From Paraburkholderia sp. SOS3 (GTDB lineage Bacteria; Pseudomonadota; Gammaproteobacteria; Burkholderiales; Burkholderiaceae), in NCBI RefSeq assembly GCF_001922345.1, contig NZ_CP018811.1:1-64000 (forward strand): a DNA stretch of 64,000 bases, written 5' to 3'. Positions 1-10,731 of the stretch are shown here, piece after piece. Made by a program: the position numbers and the translations under genes. Position 1 is the stretch's first letter; each line of letters opens with the position of its first letter. Under the pieces are notes generated by a model. It was not told the origin of the DNA. It worked only from the letters and a program-made list of their open reading frames with translations, and made no database searches.

Positions 1-165
1 CCGGGCGCCGCTCATGACGACTTCGCCGCCGCTTCCGCGGATGGCCACCACGCCGCTTCCTCGGCCGGCAGCGGTCTGCCCGGCACCTTCGGCCAACGCT
101 TTCGCGACGCGCTGAAAAACGAAGCGGCGAAACGACTACAGCGACACAGCGGCGGAGATCGATAG
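1..165 (+). CDS. fliO: Flagellar biosynthesis protein FliO, C-terminal fragment
   Basis: Frame 1 is open from the window edge to TAG at 163-165 and encodes the last 54 residues of a protein whose start lies outside. The segment is Ala/Gly/His rich, then has a basic stretch (FRDALKNEAAKRLQ), as in the cytoplasmic tail of FliO. FliO is a small membrane protein that helps assemble the FliP/FliQ/FliR export gate. No membrane segment is visible in this part. The call rests mainly on position: the stop codon directly abuts the fliP start, as in the usual fliO-fliP-fliQ-fliR operon. Confidence 0.7.
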   Translation, partial: PGAAHDDFAAASADGHHAASSAGSGLPGTFGQRFRDALKNEAAKRLQRHSGGDR

Positions 166-993
166 ATGGAAGTGCTTCGTTCCGCGATGCGCCGTGACGG
201 CGCGGCCCGCTCATTGACCACGCTCGCGCACTTGCTTTCATCGGTGCGGCTACGCCGGCTGGCGGCATGGCTGCTGCCGGCGCTGATGCTCGCGCTGCCG
301 TCGCTTTCCTTCGCCCAGGTCGCAGGCCTGCCCGCGCTGAACGCAACGCCTGGCCGAACGGCAGCACGACGTATTCGCTGAGCGTGCAGACGATGCTCGT
401 GCTCACGATGCTGTCGTTCCTGCCGGCGATGGTGCTGATGATGACGAGCTTCACGCGCATCATCATCGTGCTGTCGCTGCTGCGCCAGGCGCTGGCACGA
501 CGACCACGCCGCCCAACCAGGTGATGGTCGGCCTCGCGCTGTTTCTGACGCTGTTCGTGATGTCGCCGGTGCTCGACAAGGCATACAACGACGGCTACAA
601 GCCGTTTCGGCAGGCACGATCTCGATGGACGACGCAGTCCAGCGCGGCGTCGCGCCGTTCAAGACCTTCATGCTGCGCCAGACGCGCGAAACCGATCTCG
701 CGCTGTTCGCGAAGATCGCGCACACGCCGCCGATGCAGGGCCCCGAAGACGTACCGCTGTCGCTGCTCGTGCCGTCGTTCGTGACGAGCGAGCTCAAGAC
801 CGCGTTCCAGATCGGCTTCACGATCTACATTCCGTTCATCATCATCGACCTCGTGGTCGCGAGCGTGCTGATGTCGATGGGCATGATGATGGTCTCTCCG
901 GTCACGATTTCGCTGCCGTTCAAGCTGATGCTGTTCGTGCTCGTCGACGGATGGCAGCTGCTGATCGGCTCGCTCGCACAAAGCTTCACCTAG
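166..993 (+). pseudogene. fliP: Flagellar export gate protein FliP (three frame breaks as read)
   Basis: FliP is an inner-membrane protein that forms the flagellar type III export pore with FliQ and FliR. The pieces spell a complete protein: an N-terminal signal-like segment ending near LPSLSFAQ, then [50 protein letters not shown] and a C-terminal part ending [15 protein letters not shown]. The frame breaks near 352 (CCC to CC expected), 497 (GGG to GG) and 610 (TTTT to TTT). Each is one lost base in a short homopolymer, and all FliP regions are present. The start ATG follows the fliO stop directly. Sequencing error is the likeliest cause; true inactivation cannot be excluded from the sequence alone. 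Confidence 0.9.
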
Positions 994-1108
994 CCGCGCG
1001 CGTTTTCGCGACGCTTTCGACGCGCTTTTTACCCGTTTTTTTACCCGCTGTTTTCCCGCTGTTTACCGATACCCGCCTGATTCTCAACCGACGCAGGAGC
1101 ACCCCGCG

Positions 1109-1377
1109 ATGACGCCGGAAACCGTAATGACCTTTTCGCACGACGCGATGCGCGTCGCGCTGCTGCTTGCCGCACCGCTGCTGCTCGTCGCCCTGATCGT
1201 CGGTCTGATCGTGAGCCTGTTCCAGGCCGCGACGCAGATCAACGAAAGCACGCTGACCTTCATTCCGAAGCTCGCCCGGTCGGCGTCACGCTCGTGATCG
1301 CCGGCCCGTGGATGCTCGAGACGATGATCGACTATATGCGCCAGGTGCTGGTGAACATACCGAACGTCGCAAACTGA
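1109..1377 (+). pseudogene. fliQ: Flagellar export gate protein FliQ (one frame break as read)
   Basis: FliQ is a small two-helix membrane protein of the flagellar export gate. The first frame encodes MTPETVMTFSHDAMRV, a hydrophobic segment (LLLAAPLLLVALIVGLIVSL) and FQAATQINESTLTFIPKLA. After one missing base in a C/G run near 1277 the second frame continues VTLVIAGPWMLETMIDYMRQVL and stops at 1375-1377. The corrected length is about 89 residues, normal for FliQ. The start is preceded by a clear GCAGGAG ribosome site. About 115 bases separate it from fliP, with no gene between. Confidence 0.9.
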
Positions 1378-1436
1378 AAAAAGCGCGACGCGGCGCGGCG
1401 CATGTTCGCCCGTCGTCGCATCCGGATTCGCCCGTC

Positions 1437-2167
1437 ATGTTTACCGTCACCTATGCGCAGCTGAACGCGTGGCTCACCGCGTTTCTCTGGCCGTTCGTGC
1501 GCATTCTCGCGCTCGTGGCAAGCGCGCCGGTGCTCGGTCACGCGTCGGTGCCGATCCGCGTGAAGGTTGGTCTTGCCGCATTCATGGCCGTGATCGTTGC
1601 GCCGACGCTCGGCGCGATGCCGCAGTCACGGTGTTTTCGGCCGCGGGCACGTGGATTCTCGTCAATCAGCTGCTGATCGGACTCGCTCTCGCTTCACCAT
1701 GCAGATCGTGTTCGGTGCGATCGAGACGGCCGGCGCGATCGTGGGCCTCGGCATGGTCTCGGTTTCGCGACGCTGATCGACCCGCAGTCGCATGGCTCGA
1801 CCGACGTGCTGTCGATGCTGCTGAACATGATCGCCATGCTCGTGTTCGTCGCGCTCGACGGCCATCTGCAGGTGATCAGCGCGCTCGTCATGACGTTCCA
1901 GTCGGTGCCGGTGAGCGCGAACCTTCTCAGTGCGCCCGGCTGGCGCATGCTCGCCGAATGGGGCGCGACGCTGTTCGCAGGCGGCATGCTGATCGCGCTG
2001 CCGGTCGTGGCGGCGCTGCTGATCGCGAACCTGTGCCTCGGCATTCTGAACCGCGCGCGCGCCGCAGATCGGTATCTTCCAGATCGCTTTGCGTCACGAT
2101 GCTCGTCGGCCTGCTGCTGATCCAGCTGCTGCCGAACATGATTCGCTCTTCGCGCGATGATCGATAA
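1437..2167 (+). pseudogene. fliR: Flagellar export gate protein FliR (about five frame breaks as read)
   Basis: FliR is the third membrane component of the export gate and the partner of FlhB. Its N-terminus (MFTVTYAQLNAWLTAFLWPF) is read from 1437. Family segments continue in other frames: FSAAGTWILVNQLLIGLAL, STDVLSMLLNMIAMLVFVAL, GWRMLAEWGATLFAGGMLI and LVGLLLIQLLPNMI. Breaks lie near 1620, 1690, 1755, 2060 and 2090-2095; most restore the FliR reading if one G is added to a G run. Corrected length is about 250 residues, close to the family norm. The exact C-terminus is uncertain because of the errors. It faces flgL across about 60 bases. Confidence 0.88.
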
Positions 2168-2229
2168 ATCGAAGAAATGGGCGCGTCCGCTTGCGTTGCG
2201 GCCCGCGTAGCGTGTAGCGCTTTTGCGCT

Positions 2230-3456
2230 TCATCGAGACAGCGACAGCTTCGAAACGGACGCAAACGTCGTTTCGGTCGCGCTCAACATCGACTCCTGCA
2301 GCGTGAGCTGGCTGAACACGGTAGACGGATCGGCCTGGTGATGTCGGTCAGATCGGTGGTGGTCTGCAAGGACTGCTGCGAGTTGATCTGCCGAGCGCCG
2401 TCACCTGCTGTTCGCGGCCCGCCACGGATGCATGCACCGTGGTACGTTGGTCATCGTGTTGTCGATCTGCGTGTGCGCGGTGTTGATCGCGTTTTCGATG
2501 GTCGCCATTGCGGCGTATCGTCCTGCGCCGGATTCTGCAGCGCGGCGATGACATCGTCGATCGTCTTGAACACGTCGTGTTGCCCTGCGCGGCCGGCGTG
2601 ACCGTGAACGAATCGCCTGCGACCGGCGTGCCGGAGATCGAGACCTCTCGCCGCCGCCGAGATCGATCGGCTGACCCGCCGTAAACGCTTGAGGCGTGCC
2701 GATCGCCGTGGGCGGCGTGGTCGACGTGTCGTTCACCTGGTAATCGAGGTCGCCCGTGGTCGGATCGGTCAGGAACGTGATCGAGTACGGCTTGTTGTTG
2801 CTCGCCGCGCCCTGTGTCGAAATCGACACCGGGCCGATCACGCCGGTACCGGCGTTCGTCGATGCGCCGGCCGGAACGGGGTCGGACAGACCGGGCAGCA
2901 CGCTCAGGAATACGCTTGCGCCGTTGTCGGTGGTCGCAACCGATGTCGTGTTCGAGATTTGCAGCGTACGCGTGCCCGAATCGCCGTTGTAGGTCACGCC
3001 GCCGTTCGAGGCGTTCGAAAACGGCGCCGTGCCGCCCTGGAACCCTGAAAAGATGAAGTTGCCGGTGCCGTCGGTCGTATTGGCCAGCGTCATCAGCTGG
3101 TCGCGCAACCCCTGCAGCGCCTTTCCGGCCGCCTGCCGGTTACTGTCGTTGATGGTGCCCGAGCCCAGCGCATTCAATTGCGTAAGCACGTTTTGCAGCG
3201 CTGTCGAGACGTTGCTCAATGTCGTGTCTTCGGTTTGCAACAGGCTTGTCGCCGTGTTCTGGTTCGACGCGAACTGCGACAGAACGGACCCTGTGGCCGA
3301 CAGCTGCACGGCTTGCGCAGCGCCGAGCGGATCGTCGGCAGCCGTTGCAACGCGAATGCCCGTCGATGCCTGTTGCTCGAGTCGCGCCAGCAACGACTGC
3401 TGGTTGTCCATATTCGAGATCGTGTTCGCGTAAATCTGTGTCGTAGCGATACGCAT
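2230..3456 (-). pseudogene. flgL: Flagellar hook-filament junction protein FlgL (about five frame breaks as read)
   Basis: FlgL is the second hook-filament adaptor, a flagellin-like protein exported to the hook tip. The first frame from 3456 gives a typical N-terminus (MRIATTQIYANTISNMDNQQ) with the coiled-coil D0/D1 region, then a Thr/Gly-rich central part. The C-terminal helix (ending QESMLSATETTFASVSKLSLSR) is found in another frame, stopping at 2230-2232. Breaks fall near 2645, 2578, 2445, 2395 and 2337, each apparently a single-base loss. Corrected length is about 410 residues. It lies 12 bases downstream of flgK and is probably cotranscribed with it from the sigma-28-like promoter before flgK. 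Confidence 0.9.
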
Positions 3457-3468
3457 GGTCGAAAGCCC

Positions 3469-5460
3469 CTAGCCGAGTGCCTGCAGGATCGTCTGAAAAA
3501 GCGATTGCGCGGTCTGGATTACTTTGCTGCTCGCCTGGTACATCTGCTGGTACTCGAGCAGGTTCGTTGCTTCTTCGTCGAGGTTCACGCCCGATACAGA
3601 CTGCTGCTGCGACTGGATCTGCGCAAGCGTGCTGCTCTTGGCGGTGGCCATCGACTCGAGATTGCTGGCGGTATTGCCGACGTTGTTCACGAACTCCGCG
3701 TAGCCGTTCGTCAGCGTGGTGCCGCCGAACGCGGTACTGGTGCTGACGTTGAAAATCGCAGTCGCATTGCTGCCGTCCTGCGTGCCGCCCGTGTTCGGAC
3801 CGATCGTGAAGGTGTCGCCGTCGGCGGCGTGCCCGACACGGTGAACGAAATCCCGTTCGGCGACGTCGCCGGCGGACCCGGGTTGGTGACCGTATAGGTG
3901 TCGCCGTTGGTCGGGTCGTACGGCACGCCGGGATTAGCCGCCGTGACCGTGAAGCTTTGCTGCGGATTGCCGAACGTGACCGTCGAGCCGATCGGAAGAC
4001 CCGTGAGCGTGCCCGTGGCGGCATCGTAGGTGAGCGTTACCGGCGAATCGATCACGAAGCCCGAACTCGCCGCGCCGATCGCGATCTTGCCCGTGCCGGT
4101 GTTCGACTGATTGGCGCTCGCGATCGCCGGCGACGACGCGGCGATCGCGCTGCCGTCGGTGGTCGCGACCGCGAAGCTGTCGAGTGCGCCCGAGGTCGGC
4201 TGGATCGTGAACGAATCGCCGGCCGCCATCGTGCCGTTGATCGTGATCGCCACGCCGCCGATCGGGTTCGTTGCGCTCGGCGGCGTCGTCGACGTGCCGA
4301 GCACCTTGCCCGTGGTCGCGTCCGTGACCGTGTAGTTCGTGCCGTCGAAGGTCAGCTTGTAGTCGTCGGTGGGCGGCGAAGCCGGGTTCGTCAACGTGGC
4401 CGACACGGTCGCGCCGCCCGTGTTCTTCGTGTTCGCGATGACGTTCGGCGCCCCGACGTTGAAGAGCGGGCCGCCCGTGTTGCCGTTCTGATCGATGCCC
4501 AGTTCGTTCTGCGCATTGACCTGCGCGGCGAAGCTCGTGGCGAGCGCGCCGAGTTGCCGGCGGCAGGATCGAGCGTCTGGCTGCGAAACTGCAGCACGCC
4601 GCCGAGCGACCCGCCGCTGATCGCCGAGTCGGGCAGAACCGTGGTGACGAACGAACCGGGTTTGGTCGAGTCCGGCTGCTGATACGTAACCGCCAGTTCG
4701 GACGGATTGCCCGGCGACGGCGTGGTACCCAACTGGTAGCTCTGAGTGCCCTGCACGAGCGTCATGCCGTTCGGCAGCGAAATCGTATCGGTGCCGTCGC
4801 TCGCCTGCTGGACATTGACGCCGACGAGCTGCGACAGCTGCGAAACCGCCTGGTCGCGCGTATCCAGCAGCTGGTTCGGCGGCTGTCCGTTAGGGCCGAC
4901 CGCGGCGATCTGTGCATTCAGCTGCGCGATCTGTTTGGTCAGGTTGTTGATTTGCGTGACCGTGCTCGAGATCGTCGTATTGATGCCCTGACGCGTCTGA
5001 TCGATCTGGCTTCCCATCGAGTTGATCGCGTCCGCGAGAACCGATGCGGCGTTGATCACCGTCTGACGGGTCGGACCATCGTTCGCGGAGCCCGCGAGCG
5101 TCTGCAGGCTGTTGAAGAAACCCGTGAAGTCGGCGCCGATTCCCGCGGTCGGTCGCCGATCTGGTTGCTCAGATTCGTGATCAGCTGGGAATACGAGCTC
5201 AGCGACGAGCTTTCGGACTGCGTGCTGTAGAGCTGGCTCGTCAGGGTCTGGCTGAACTGGCGCTGGATCGTCTGCGTCGTCACACCGCCGCCGATGAAGC
5301 CCGAGCCTGTTTGCAGCCCGCCCGCTTCGACAAAAAGCGCAAGCTCGCGGTTGTAGCCAGGCGTCGCCGCGTTGCTGATGTTATTGCCCGTGGTCGACAT
5401 CCCGAGCTGCGCTGAATTCAGTCCGGTCAAACCGAGGCTAAAAAGGTTTCCTCCTGACAT
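3469..5460 (-). pseudogene. flgK: Flagellar hook-associated protein FlgK (three frame breaks as read)
   Basis: FlgK is the first hook-filament junction protein. It starts MSGGNLFSLGLTGLNSAQLG and shows the rod/hook motif STTGNNISNAATPGYNRE near residues 30-47. The coiled coil and variable Thr-rich centre follow, and the C-terminus (NLLEYQQMYQASSKVIQTAQSLF) is typical. I chose the ATG at 5460 because AGGAG lies just upstream and the residues before it do not resemble the family. Frames change near 5152, 4563 and 3829. Corrected length is about 664 residues, in the upper range for FlgK. Neighbours are flgL downstream and ycgR upstream. Confidence 0.92.
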
Positions 5461-5835
5461 GCATGCTCCTGAGAGGCGGGTCCGGCGACGGCCGCCGATT
5501 GCGTGAACAAGCGGTATATCGGCGCGGACGGCGCGAAATTTAGGGATCGCGCGTACGTCGGCGAAGATTCTGCGGAAGACCTCGGCGTTGCTGCCGGCTG
5601 CGCGCGGCGGAACTGGCCGAGGCTGCATTATCGGCAACACCGGCGCAAGTCAAAACGAGGATGAAGCGGGGAATTGGGCGCTATATCAGGCGCGGAGGGT
5701 ATGCGGGCAGGCTTGCTGCAAGGTTCGCCGAAAGGCTCGTAACGGAAACTGTCCGCACGGGCCAGATGGCACAAGTCAAACGCGTGACATTCACTGCGCG
5801 GCATGCCGCCGCGCCGCTGTGCACCGCTAAAGAAC
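5461..5835. other. Non-coding interval between ycgR and flgK
   Basis: No convincing gene is present in these 375 bases. The open frames here are short and rich in Arg and Ala. The interval holds the sigma-28-like promoter for flgKL at 5628-5654 and a leader of about 160 bases before flgK. No terminator for ycgR could be recognised. Confidence 0.6.
5628..5654 (-). promoter_or_regulatory. Sigma-28-like promoter for flgK-flgL
   Basis: On the minus strand a perfect GCCGATAA -10 element (plus 5628-5635) is preceded by an 11-base spacer and TTTGACTT as a weak -35 element. The enterobacterial sigma-28 consensus is TAAAGTTT-N11-GCCGATAA, so the -10 and spacing fit and the -35 is poor. It would start transcription near 5621, about 160 bases before flgK. 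Placing flgKL under FliA matches its role as a late flagellar operon. Confidence 0.6.
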
Positions 5836-6591
5836 TTACGCGCGCACGAGCGAGCGGCGCTTCATTTCGAGTTGAGTGATCAGGCGTTGCAGCGTATTTT
5901 CCGCGCTGCCCGGCAGCGACATGAAACGCAAAACGAGCAGATAGCGCGTGCCGTTGCCGTGCGGCAACGGTGTGGCGCGCAGCGAGACGATTTGCAGATC
6001 GAGCGAGAGCATGCCGCTGCCATTGAGGTTCACTTCGACGTCCGGCAACACGGTGCTCAACGGCAGCGTCGCGACACGGTCGTCGTTCGTGCGCAGCCCG
6101 ATGCCGCCCAGCGACAGATCATGAATCTCGAAGCGGAACGAATCGCCCTCGGGCAGCTTGCCCGAGCAGTAGTACGGGTTCAGGATCGGCGTCTCGACGC
6201 GGAAGTACTCGCGCCGCTGGATGTAGTACAGCACCTCGGGAAACGCCGCTTCGAATGCCGGGCGGCCTTCGAACGAGGTTTCGCGCGGCGTGCCGGTGCC
6301 GAACTCGACGCGCACGCCTTCCGGCGCCGCAAGGAAGTGGCAATGCGGCGCCGCGAGCAGGCCGCGGTTCTGCTCGGGCAGCGCGCCCCAGTCGAACACG
6401 AAGGTCTGCGTACGCACGTCGACGTCGAGGATACGCGTCACGAGCTGGCCACCCTTGTACTGCACGGTCAGAAAGTCGCCGCGGTTGAAGAGGTTGCGCA
6501 GCTGCACGCCGATTTCCAGCGGATTGCGGCGGCCGAAATGCTCGGTCGGTTCGACTTCATCCGTCTGGGCGGTCGACAGATTGGGTTCCAT
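5836..6591 (-). CDS. ycgR: YcgR-type flagellar brake protein (PilZ domain)
   Basis: An intact 251-residue cytoplasmic protein. The N-terminal half is a YcgR domain (NPLEIGVQLRNLFNRGDFLTVQY, QTFVFDWG). The C-terminal half is a PilZ domain starting near residue 130 with the c-di-GMP motif (Q)RREYFRV and the second motif DLSLGGIGL near residue 160. Family knowledge: c-di-GMP-loaded YcgR binds the flagellar motor or MotA and slows rotation. It is one of the few genes in the first 18 kb with no frame break. It sits alone between flgJ and flgK, and a possible sigma-28 site lies upstream at 6691-6716. Confidence 0.92.
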   Translation of the reverse strand: MEPNLSTAQTDEVEPTEHFGRRNPLEIGVQLRNLFNRGDFLTVQYKGGQLVTRILDVDVRTQTFVFDWGALPEQNRGLLAAPHCHFLAAPEGVRVEFGTGTPRETSFEGRPAFEAAFPEVLYYIQRREYFRVETPILNPYYCSGKLPEGDSFRFEIHDLSLGGIGLRTNDDRVATLPLSTVLPDVEVNLNGSGMLSLDLQIVSLRATPLPHGNGTRYLLVLRFMSLPGSAENTLQRLITQLEMKRRSLVRA

Positions 6592-6690
6592 GATGGTCGT
6601 AGTCTCGCGATGCGGGCCGCCGGCGGTGCCGGCGAAACGCGTATTCTATGACCGTCTTGCCGGTGTCCTCCGGCAATCGATCTTTACGCT

Positions 6691-6716
6691 ATAGCGGCAA
6701 TTATCCGCGAAGTTTA
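6691..6716 (-). promoter_or_regulatory. Possible sigma-28-like promoter for ycgR
   Basis: The minus strand carries TAAA, 14 bases, then GCCGCTAT, about 100 bases before the ycgR ATG. The usual spacing from TAAA to GCCG is 15, and the -10 differs from GCCGATAA at one inner position. ycgR is FliA-dependent in enterobacteria, which makes the match plausible but not certain. Confidence 0.35.
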
Positions 6717-6844
6717 GAGTTCGACCGCAAATAAATTTCACGCGCACGCACGCGCCGGTCGCAAATCGCGACCGGTGTCTTCGTCATTATGCGCAATGCG
6801 TGCAGGGATACGGCGTGAAAGAGCCGCTGAAGCGGCTCGCCGCG

Positions 6845-7848
6845 TCACTCGAGATTGAGCGACGCAACCGGCTGAGCCCCCGCCGGGCTCATCTGCTGCA
6901 TGATCGACATCAGCTTGCGAGCGTAGTGCGGATCGGTCGCATAGCCCGCGCGCTGCATGCCGGCCGCAAAGCCCGCCGCGCTCTTTCCGCGCGAAGCGGT
7001 GAGCACCGCGGCATAACGCGGATTGCTCGTCAGCATGCTCGCGTAATCGTTCATCGCTTCCTGATACGAGCCGTACGAGCGGAATTTCTCGACCCTGCGC
7101 TGCGGCTGGCCGTTCACATACTCGGTCGTGACGGTCGACACCGTATCGCCGGTCCAGTCTTTGGTCGCCTTGATGCCGAACACATTGTGGCTCGTCGAGC
7201 CGTCCGCCTTTTTGATCTCGCTTCTGCCCCAGCCCGACTCGAGCGCGCCTGTCCGATGATGAAACGCGCCGGGATGCCGGTCGCCGCGCTGGCCGCCTGC
7301 GCGGGCGCGGCGAGCTTGTCGACGAACGCATCGACTTTCGGCGACTGGCCATTGCCGCGCAATGGCGGCGTCAGCGCGTTATTGGCCGAGTAGCCGCGGC
7401 CCGTCGTCAGCGCGCCGTTCGAGGCCGGATTGGCATAGGCGCGCGCGAGCGAGTTCAGCGTCGAAATCGAGCCCATGCCGCCGCCCGCGACACCGCCCGT
7501 GTCCGCATCGCTGCCGTCGAGCGGAATATGAGCCTGACGCGCGAGCTGTTTGATCATCATGTCGGCGACGCCGACGCCCTTCGACGACATCTGCTGCGCC
7601 ATCTGCTCGTCGAGCATCGACATGAACTGGTCGCCTTCGCGCGAATCGAGCGGGCCATCGTGCGGCGTCGCCTCGCGCATGCTTTTCAGCATCATTTGCA
7701 GGAACACTGCGTCGAACTGGCGCGCAGCGCTCTTCAATGCGGTTTGCGGGGAATTCTTCGCCTGCATGCGCAACGCATCGAAGCCCTGCACGTCGAGTGC
7801 GAAGCGCTGGTCGAGATCGGCTACCGGTTTTGAGGAATCCGCGTTCAT
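6845..7848 (-). pseudogene. flgJ: Peptidoglycan hydrolase / rod cap protein FlgJ (one frame break as read)
   Basis: FlgJ caps the growing rod and cuts peptidoglycan in the periplasm. The N-terminal rod-cap part is clear (ARQFDAVFLQMMLKSMREAT, FMSMLDEQMAQQM). The C-terminal muramidase domain follows IPARFIIGQ: once one C is restored near 7239 it reads ALESGWGRSEIKKADG, with the glutamate expected for catalysis, then SHNVFGIKATKDW and YGSYQEAMNDYASML. Corrected length is 334 residues, normal for the two-domain FlgJ. It is the last gene of the flgB-to-flgJ run, 16 bases after flgI. Confidence 0.93.
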
Positions 7849-7864
7849 CGGTCGTGCTTCCTGC

Positions 7865-9120
7865 CTAGATGATTTCGAGGTCGGCGCGCAACGCGCCTGC
7901 GGCCTTCATGGCCTGCAAGATCGACATGAGGTCGGCCGGCGTCGCGCCGAGCGCGTTCAACGCCTTCACGACGTCCGCGAGGTTGGCGCCGGCCGTCACG
8001 TATTTGAGCGACCCTTGTCCTGCTTGAGCTGGATCTGCGACTGGCGCGCGGCGACCGTCTGCCCGTTCGAGAATGCATTGGGCTGGCTCACCACGGTCTG
8101 CGTATTGACGACGACCGACAGATTGCCGTGCGCGACCGCGCAGCTATCGAGCGTGACCATCTGGTTCATCACGATCGACCCGGTGCGCGCGTTCAGAATG
8201 ACCTTCGCGGCAGCCTTCGCGGGCTTGATCTCGAGGTTCTGCAACTGCGCGAGGAACGACACCTGCGAGCCCGGATCGCTCGGTGCGTGCAGCTGGATCG
8301 TGCGGCCGTCGAGCGCGGTCGCGGTGCCGGGCCCGAACGCATTGTTGACGACTGCGACAATCTTCTGCGCGTTGTCGTAGTCCATGTCGTTGAGGTTCAT
8401 TTCCATCATGCCGCCGGCCTGCGCGACGTTGACGGGCAACGAGCGCTCGACGATCGCGCCGGCCGCGACGCGCCCGGCCGCGAGCTGATTCACCTGGACG
8501 CGGCTGCCGTTCGCGCTGGCACCGGCGCCGCCGACCGCGAGGTTGCCCTGCGCGAGCGCGTAGACCGTGCCGTCCGCGCCTTTCATCGGCGTGAGCAGCA
8601 GCGTGCCGCCGCGCAGGCTCTTGGCATTGCCGAGCGACGACACGGTCACGTCGATCGCCTCGCCGGGCCGCGCAAACGGCGGCAGCGTCGCCGTCACCAT
8701 CACGGCGGCGACGTTCTTCAGCTGCAGGTTCGAGAGCGGCGACACGCCGCCGTTGGTCGCGCCGGCCTGCTGGTTGTTGATGCCGATGCCGAGGTTCGCG
8801 AGCATGTTCGCGAGCGTTTGCGTCGTGAACGGCGTTTGCGTCGTCTGGTCGCCGGTGCCGTCGAGACCGACGACGAGGCCGTAGCCGATCAGCGGATTGT
8901 CGCGCACGCCCAGAATCGAGACGAGATCCTTGAGCCGCTCGGCATGCGCATCGGGCGCCGAAGCGGCGACGAGTGCGAACACCGCGACGGCGAACAGCGC
9001 GGCGCTGGCCGCGGCGCGCGCGGACTTGCCGGCGCGGCGCGCGGCAAGGCGCCCGAAGTGCGCGAAGTGCCGGAGCGTGCCGGTCAAAGCGTGACGAAGA
9101 GTCGAGGCGTTCATCGTCAT
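7865..9120 (-). pseudogene. flgI: Flagellar P-ring protein FlgI (one frame break as read)
   Basis: FlgI forms the periplasmic P ring around the rod. The protein has an N-terminal signal peptide ending near [14 protein letters not shown], then the family core ([36 protein letters not shown]). One G is missing from GGG near 8012, after QLKQDKG; the other frame finishes [22 protein letters not shown] and stops at 7865-7867. Corrected length is about 418 residues. The start is ATG at 9120, overlapping the flgH stop as TGATG; a second ATG two codons inside (9114) is also possible. Confidence 0.93.
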
Positions 9121-9829
9121 CACCACGGCGAGATATTGAGGAAGAAGCGCTGCAACCAGCCCATCTGCTCGGCTTCGTCGATATAGCCCTTCGCCGAGTA
9201 TTCGATCTTTGCGTCGGCCACTTCTGTCGAGAATACCGAGTTGTCGCCGGCCACCGTATTCGGATTCACGACGCCGGAAAAGCGCACCCACTCGTTGCCC
9301 TGATTGATCAGCATCTGCTTCTGGCCGCTCACGACGAGATTGCCGTTCGGCAGCACGTTCGTCACCGTGACGGTGATCACGCCGTTGAACGTATTCGATG
9401 CATTTGCGCCGCCTGCCGCCGTGAACTGGTTCTGTCCGTTCGCCGCGATATTGGCCTTGTTGAAGAGGCCGGACAGGAAGTTGGCCTGCGTAACCGCGAC
9501 GTTCGTCGAGCCGTTGCGGTTCGCATTCGCGCCGGACTGCTTGGTCGCGTTGATGTTTTCGGCGATGACGATGGTCAGGATGTCGCCGACATTGCGCGGA
9601 CGCTGGTCTTCGAACAGCGGATGCCCGGCCGTGCCCGGGTTGTAGATCGATCCGGCGCCTGCAGTTGCGGCGGTACGGGCGGCACCGCGCTCATCGGCTG
9701 CTGCACGATCGGTTCTTTCGGCACGAGCGCGCAGCCGGCGAGCGCGGCGGCGAGCGCCCCCGCCGCCGCGAACCGCAGCGCCGCCTGCGCGGCGCTCGTG
9801 CGAACCATAAGACTGATGAGCTGCGACAT
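9120..9829 (-). pseudogene. flgH: Flagellar L-ring lipoprotein FlgH (one frame break as read)
   Basis: FlgH forms the outer-membrane L ring. A lipoprotein signal is visible, with a hydrophobic Ala-rich segment and the lipobox LAGC. After one missing G in a GGG run near 9655, the next frame reads [20 protein letters not shown], then the usual C-terminus ([20 protein letters not shown] ... [13 protein letters not shown]). Corrected length is about 236 residues. I chose ATG 9829 for the start; a TTG overlapping the flgG stop (9883) would give a longer, unlikely leader. Confidence 0.9.
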
Positions 9830-9879
9830 CTTCGTAACCGCCTGCTGGATATCCACCTGTTCGATGCGACGACGTGCGT

Positions 9880-10665
9880 TCAAACCTGCATCTGACTGAG
9901 CGTCTGCAGCATCTGATCGGACGTGGTCACGGCCTTGCTGTTGATTTCGTATGCGCGCTGCGTCTGGATCATGTTCACCAGCTCCTGCACGACGTTGACG
10001 TTCGACGTTTCGACAAACCCCTGTTGCAGCGGACCGATGCCGTTCAGGCTCGGCTGACCGACGTTCGGCGCGCCCGACGATTGCGTCTCCTGGAACAGGT
10101 TCTGACCGATCGAGTCGAGGCCGGCCGGTTGATGAACGTCGCGAGCTGGATCGAGCCGATGTTCACCGTGTTCGTCGAGTTGCCCTGCGTGATCGAGACC
10201 GTGCCGTCCTGGCCGATCGTCAGCTTGGTCGCGTTCTGCGGAAGCGTGATGGCCGGCTGCAGCGGAAACCCGTCCGATGTGACGAGCCGCCCCTGCTGGT
10301 CGGTCTGGAACGAGCCGTCGCGCGTGTAGGCGATCGTGCCGTCCGGCATCTGCACCTGGAAGAAGCCGGCGCCGTTGATCGCGATGTCCTTCGAATTGCC
10401 GGTCTGCGTCAGGTTGCCCTGCGTGTAGAGACGCTCGGTCGCGACCTGCTGCACGCCGGTGCCGACCTGGCTGCCCGACGGGATCTCGGTGTTCTGCGTC
10501 GAGTTGGCGCCCGGCTGGCGCAGCGTCTGGTAAATCAGATCCTCGAACCGCGCGCGAACCCTTGAAGCCGTTCGTGCTCACGTTCGCGAGGTTGTTCGAA
10601 ATCACATCCATCTGCGCCTGCTGCGCATTCATGCCGGTCGCGGCAATGTAGAGGGAACGGTTCAC
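9880..10665 (-). pseudogene. flgG: Flagellar distal rod protein FlgG (two frame breaks as read)
   Basis: FlgG forms the distal rod. The start is MNRSLYIAATGMNAQQAQMD with the rod/hook signature [16 protein letters not shown]. The middle ([39 protein letters not shown]) lies in a second frame and the C-terminus (GFVETSNVNVVQELVNMIQT) returns to the first. Breaks lie near 10555 and 10130; the second fits a lost C in a CCC run, restoring FINPAGLDS. Length is about 262 residues, exactly as expected. It lies between flgF and flgH in the usual order. Confidence 0.93.
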
Positions 10666-10731
10666 GGTCTCTATTCTCCTGGTGTTACACCACGTGTTTC
10701 AGATGGCTAGCCCGCTTGCGGCGGGCCCGCG

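Noticed and set aside
2338..2601. A plus-strand 87-codon frame within flgL
   Set aside because: Antisense to flgL; appears open only because of base composition.
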